Assembly: GCF_039905635.1 (NCBI RefSeq)
Contig: NZ_CP157000.1
Span: 2,480,001-2,544,000, forward strand
Direction of reading: 5' to 3'
Source: Microbacterium sp. ProA8
Lineage (GTDB): Bacteria; Actinomycetota; Actinomycetes; Actinomycetales; Microbacteriaceae
Length of the DNA stretch: 64,000 nucleotides
Shown here: positions 62,543-64,000 of the stretch, piece by piece
Layout: every line of letters begins with the position of its first letter
Numbering within the stretch: the first letter of the stretch is position 1
Position numbers and translations under genes: made by a program
Notes under the pieces: model-generated
Seen by the model: only the letters and a program-made list of their open reading frames with translations
What the model was told of the DNA's origin: nothing
Databases searched by the model: none

Positions 62543-62764
62543 ATGGGCATCCACAACGAGAACCTCCACGTCGCGCTCGACGACGACCGCATCGAGACCA
62601 TCGAGCACGTCGTCGCCGAGGTGGAGGACGACATCCACCACGGCCGGGTGTCGGACGACGTCAGCCACGTGCTCGGGCAACGGCTCGAAGCCGCGGGCGT
62701 CTCGCTGGCCCCCGAAGCCGTCGACGATCTGGCCGAAGCCATCGAGAACGACGTCTCGCTCTAG
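62543..62764 (+). CDS. Hypothetical small acidic protein (73 aa)
   Basis: Small, very acidic, helical protein starting MGIHNENLHVALDDDRIETIEHVVAEVEDDIHHGRVSDDVSHVLGQRLEAAG and ending LAEAIENDVSL. No family is recognised. The site AGGTGA before the ATG, and typical codons, support it as real. It resembles short bundle-forming proteins by composition only. It stands alone between the reductase and the minus-strand membrane protein gene. Confidence 0.6.
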   Translation: MGIHNENLHVALDDDRIETIEHVVAEVEDDIHHGRVSDDVSHVLGQRLEAAGVSLAPEAVDDLAEAIENDVSL

Positions 62765-62902
62765 CTCTCGGGAACTGACCGATCACTTCGACATCTCGCA
62801 TGCGACCTTGTCATCGTCGCTGTGACGGAGACTGTGCTCTCGCCTCGGTCCCGACGCGGATCCCACAGCGGATAAGTCAGCGTCCGGGCATCTCGGTCGG
62901 CG

Positions 62903-63433
62903 TCAGGTGGAGGTCGGCTCGACTGCGAGCCAGGCGTTGATCTTCCGCGACGCGAGCGCCGTCGCCTCCCTCGTTCCCGTCGTCACGCCGAGAGGGAATC
63001 TCCGTCGCTCAGGGTTGCTCGGCGACAGCCAGACTGCGAAGGGTGCCGCATCAGTGCCTTGCCCCGAAAAGAACCCGTCGCTCATACGCATCACACCGGG
63101 AAGCGCTTCGGCCGCCGAGAGCTCGCCGCGCTCGAACGTCCGCGTGCGCCACCACGACACGACGATGAGCGCATCCCTCGTCAGGGTGAGCCCATACCGC
63201 CGGGAGCGGAACACCGCCGACAACACGATCGGCGCCATCAGCACAGCAGCCAGCAAGGCAAGAATCGGCAACCGGACCGGTGTCTCGGCCCCAAAAGTCA
63301 CCTCGACCCCCTGCGTGAACATCGACACCAGGATCAGCACGATGCACAGCAGCGCCACTGCCGCCAACACGCTCGCGGTTCGTCGTACCCGCCTGCGCTG
63401 AAAGGAGCCGAGCTCGGCGATGGGACCGAGCAT
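62903..63433 (-). CDS. Small membrane protein with PH-like domain
   Basis: Protein of 176 residues from ATG 63433 (an in-frame GTG at 63454 is a possible longer start). A basic N-terminal part (GSFQRRRVRRTA) precedes two hydrophobic segments (VLAAVALLCIVLILVSMFTQ and LPILALLAAVLMAPIVLSAVF), then RRYGLTLTRDALIVVSWWRTRTFERGELSAAEALPG and ASRKINAWLAV. This layout (two helices, then a small beta domain) is typical of bacterial PH-like (YdbT/YvbH-type) membrane proteins. Function unknown. Confidence 0.65.
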   Translation of the reverse strand: MLGPIAELGSFQRRRVRRTASVLAAVALLCIVLILVSMFTQGVEVTFGAETPVRLPILALLAAVLMAPIVLSAVFRSRRYGLTLTRDALIVVSWWRTRTFERGELSAAEALPGVMRMSDGFFSGQGTDAAPFAVWLSPSNPERRRFPLGVTTGTREATALASRKINAWLAVEPTST

Positions 63434-63603
63434 GTCGAAAGCTGTGGCGGGCACCCGCCCATCATCGCGGACCGAGAGCAACAGCACCCGTCGCCTGTGG
63501 ACGATCTGTCTCGCGGGCCGGGCGAAGGAATCTTCTCGGGCAGTCGAGCAGCACCGGCGGATCCGCCCGCGCGGGTGCGAATGCCCGCCAGTCCCGCGCG
63601 CGC

Positions 63604-63855
63604 CTAGTGTGCACAGACTTCGAACACCGCTCGCCCATCCACGCAAGGATGCGCAGCTGTCGGCGGCAATGCAGAGGCTGATGTTCGAACCCGGGATCCT
63701 CTCGGCAGAAGACGGCGGATGCGGTCGATGAGTCTCGGTCGATCGATGGTCGGTGCGTCTGGAAGCGCACTGAGCATGACGCTTCCGTCATATCGGCGCC
63801 CGTCATCGGTCGACATGGCCGCGAGCGCGGCACCCAGACCAGCGAGATTGTCCAT
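63604..63855 (-). CDS. Hypothetical small protein (83 aa)
   Basis: Protein starting MDNLAGLGAALAAMSTDDGRRYDGSVMLSAL and ending CVDGRAVFEVCAH. No family is recognised. ATG 63855 has a very strong ribosome site (AGGAGGGG, 6 bases upstream), which is the main support. It is divergent from the CGNR/ABATE-like regulator gene at 63948, with a palindromic region between them, so it may be its target. No membrane segment. Confidence 0.6.
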   Translation of the reverse strand: MDNLAGLGAALAAMSTDDGRRYDGSVMLSALPDAPTIDRPRLIDRIRRLLPRGSRVRTSASALPPTAAHPCVDGRAVFEVCAH

Positions 63856-63875
63856 GGTAAACCCCTCCTGCTCCC

Positions 63876-63910
63876 TGTTTCCAGCAAACGTGCTTATAGT
63901 GGAAACACTA
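63876..63910. promoter_or_regulatory. Palindromic region between the divergent genes at the right edge
   Basis: TGTTTCCA (63876-63883) is the reverse complement of TGGAAACA (63900-63907). The second copy lies within TAGTGGAAACACTA (63897-63910), which is itself a 5-bp inverted repeat around GAAA. Likely operator for the regulator encoded from 63948. Confidence 0.5.
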
Positions 63911-63947
63911 GAGAGGACCTCCGACATCGGCCCGACGAGAGGTAGGG

Positions 63948-64000
63948 ATGCACGCATCGGATGACGTGACCCGGATGCGTCTGGTCGGCGGCAACCTGGG
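63948..64000 (+). CDS. Probable CGNR zinc-finger / ABATE-domain regulator, N-terminus only
   Basis: Only 17 codons plus two bases are in the window: MHASDDVTRMRLVGGNL. MRLVGGNL followed by a hydrophobic residue and LDFxNT is the usual opening of actinobacterial ABATE-domain transcription factors with a C-terminal CGNR zinc finger. AGAGGTAGGG lies just before the ATG. The call rests on this short stretch and the divergent palindrome, so it is tentative. Confidence 0.5.
   Translation, partial: MHASDDVTRMRLVGGNL

Overview
The window is high-GC, densely packed bacterial chromosome. Gene content, codon choice (GAC, CTC, GTC and GGC dominate) and gene order point to an actinobacterium, most likely a Microbacteriaceae member close to Microbacterium. 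This is inferred from the sequence only. I see no integrase, transposase, phage gene, CRISPR array or rRNA. One tRNA (Lys, anticodon CTT) lies at 42533-42605.

Layout. (1) 1-27.5 kb: a minus-strand backbone for branched-chain amino acid and serine synthesis (ilvD, ilvB, ilvN, ilvC, serA, leuB, ilvE), a FAH-family hydrolase and, at the left edge, the start of gltX. As I recall, the same order occurs in mycobacteria. Here it is split by cargo: a LysR-controlled plus-strand D-amino-acid catabolic cluster (1.2-5.8 kb), a TetR/DHA2 exporter pair (10.3-12.5 kb), small membrane proteins, a peptidoglycan-binding repeat protein, CutC and a Tat-exported 5'-nucleotidase. Trehalose synthesis (otsA-otsB) lies upstream of ilvD. 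(2) 28-40.6 kb: a catabolic island. A thiolase and a two-subunit 3-oxoacid CoA-transferase face an IclR regulator. Next to it is a long overlapping minus-strand array: branched-chain-type ABC importer, acyl-CoA ligase, TetR, 3-hydroxybutyrate dehydrogenase and alpha/beta hydrolase. Together these could import and cleave 3-hydroxybutyrate-like compounds and oxidise them to acetyl-CoA. (3) 40.7-52.7 kb: a MarR/MFS pair, tRNA-Lys, histidinol phosphatase-like hisN, a lipoprotein, small conserved proteins, an unusual SDR with a zinc-ribbon-like N-terminus, an SDR/XRE pair and a ProA-like dehydrogenase. (4) 52.8-57 kb: an ECF41-type sigma factor with a separate SnoaL-like protein, two NmrA-like oxidoreductases and an epoxide-hydrolase-like enzyme. 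(5) 57-64 kb: small membrane proteins, SRPBCC and hemerythrin proteins, an ABC-F ATPase, a trans-acting enoyl reductase-like protein and, at the right edge, the start of a probable CGNR/ABATE regulator.

The most interesting part is the ECF41 locus. Three transcription units (minus strand at 53657-53631 and 55914-55888, plus strand at 55977-56003) share a TGTCACA-like -35, exactly 17 bases, and a GTC-type -10, each 47-50 bases before its start codon. This predicts a local ECF41 regulon. The sigma factor has the family's WLPEP motif but degenerate versions of the C-terminal regulatory motifs. An overlapping downstream gene encodes a stand-alone domain that carries better versions (DAGGK and NPDKL). 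This looks like a split or duplicated regulatory domain.

Other points worth a check: an 18-bp perfect inverted repeat whose arms repeat every 74 bp in the scoA/iclR promoter region, an abrupt codon-usage change in the last ~100 codons of ilvD, palindromic operators for LysR, TetR and MarR regulators, and a REP-like sequence read as the C-terminus of LivF.
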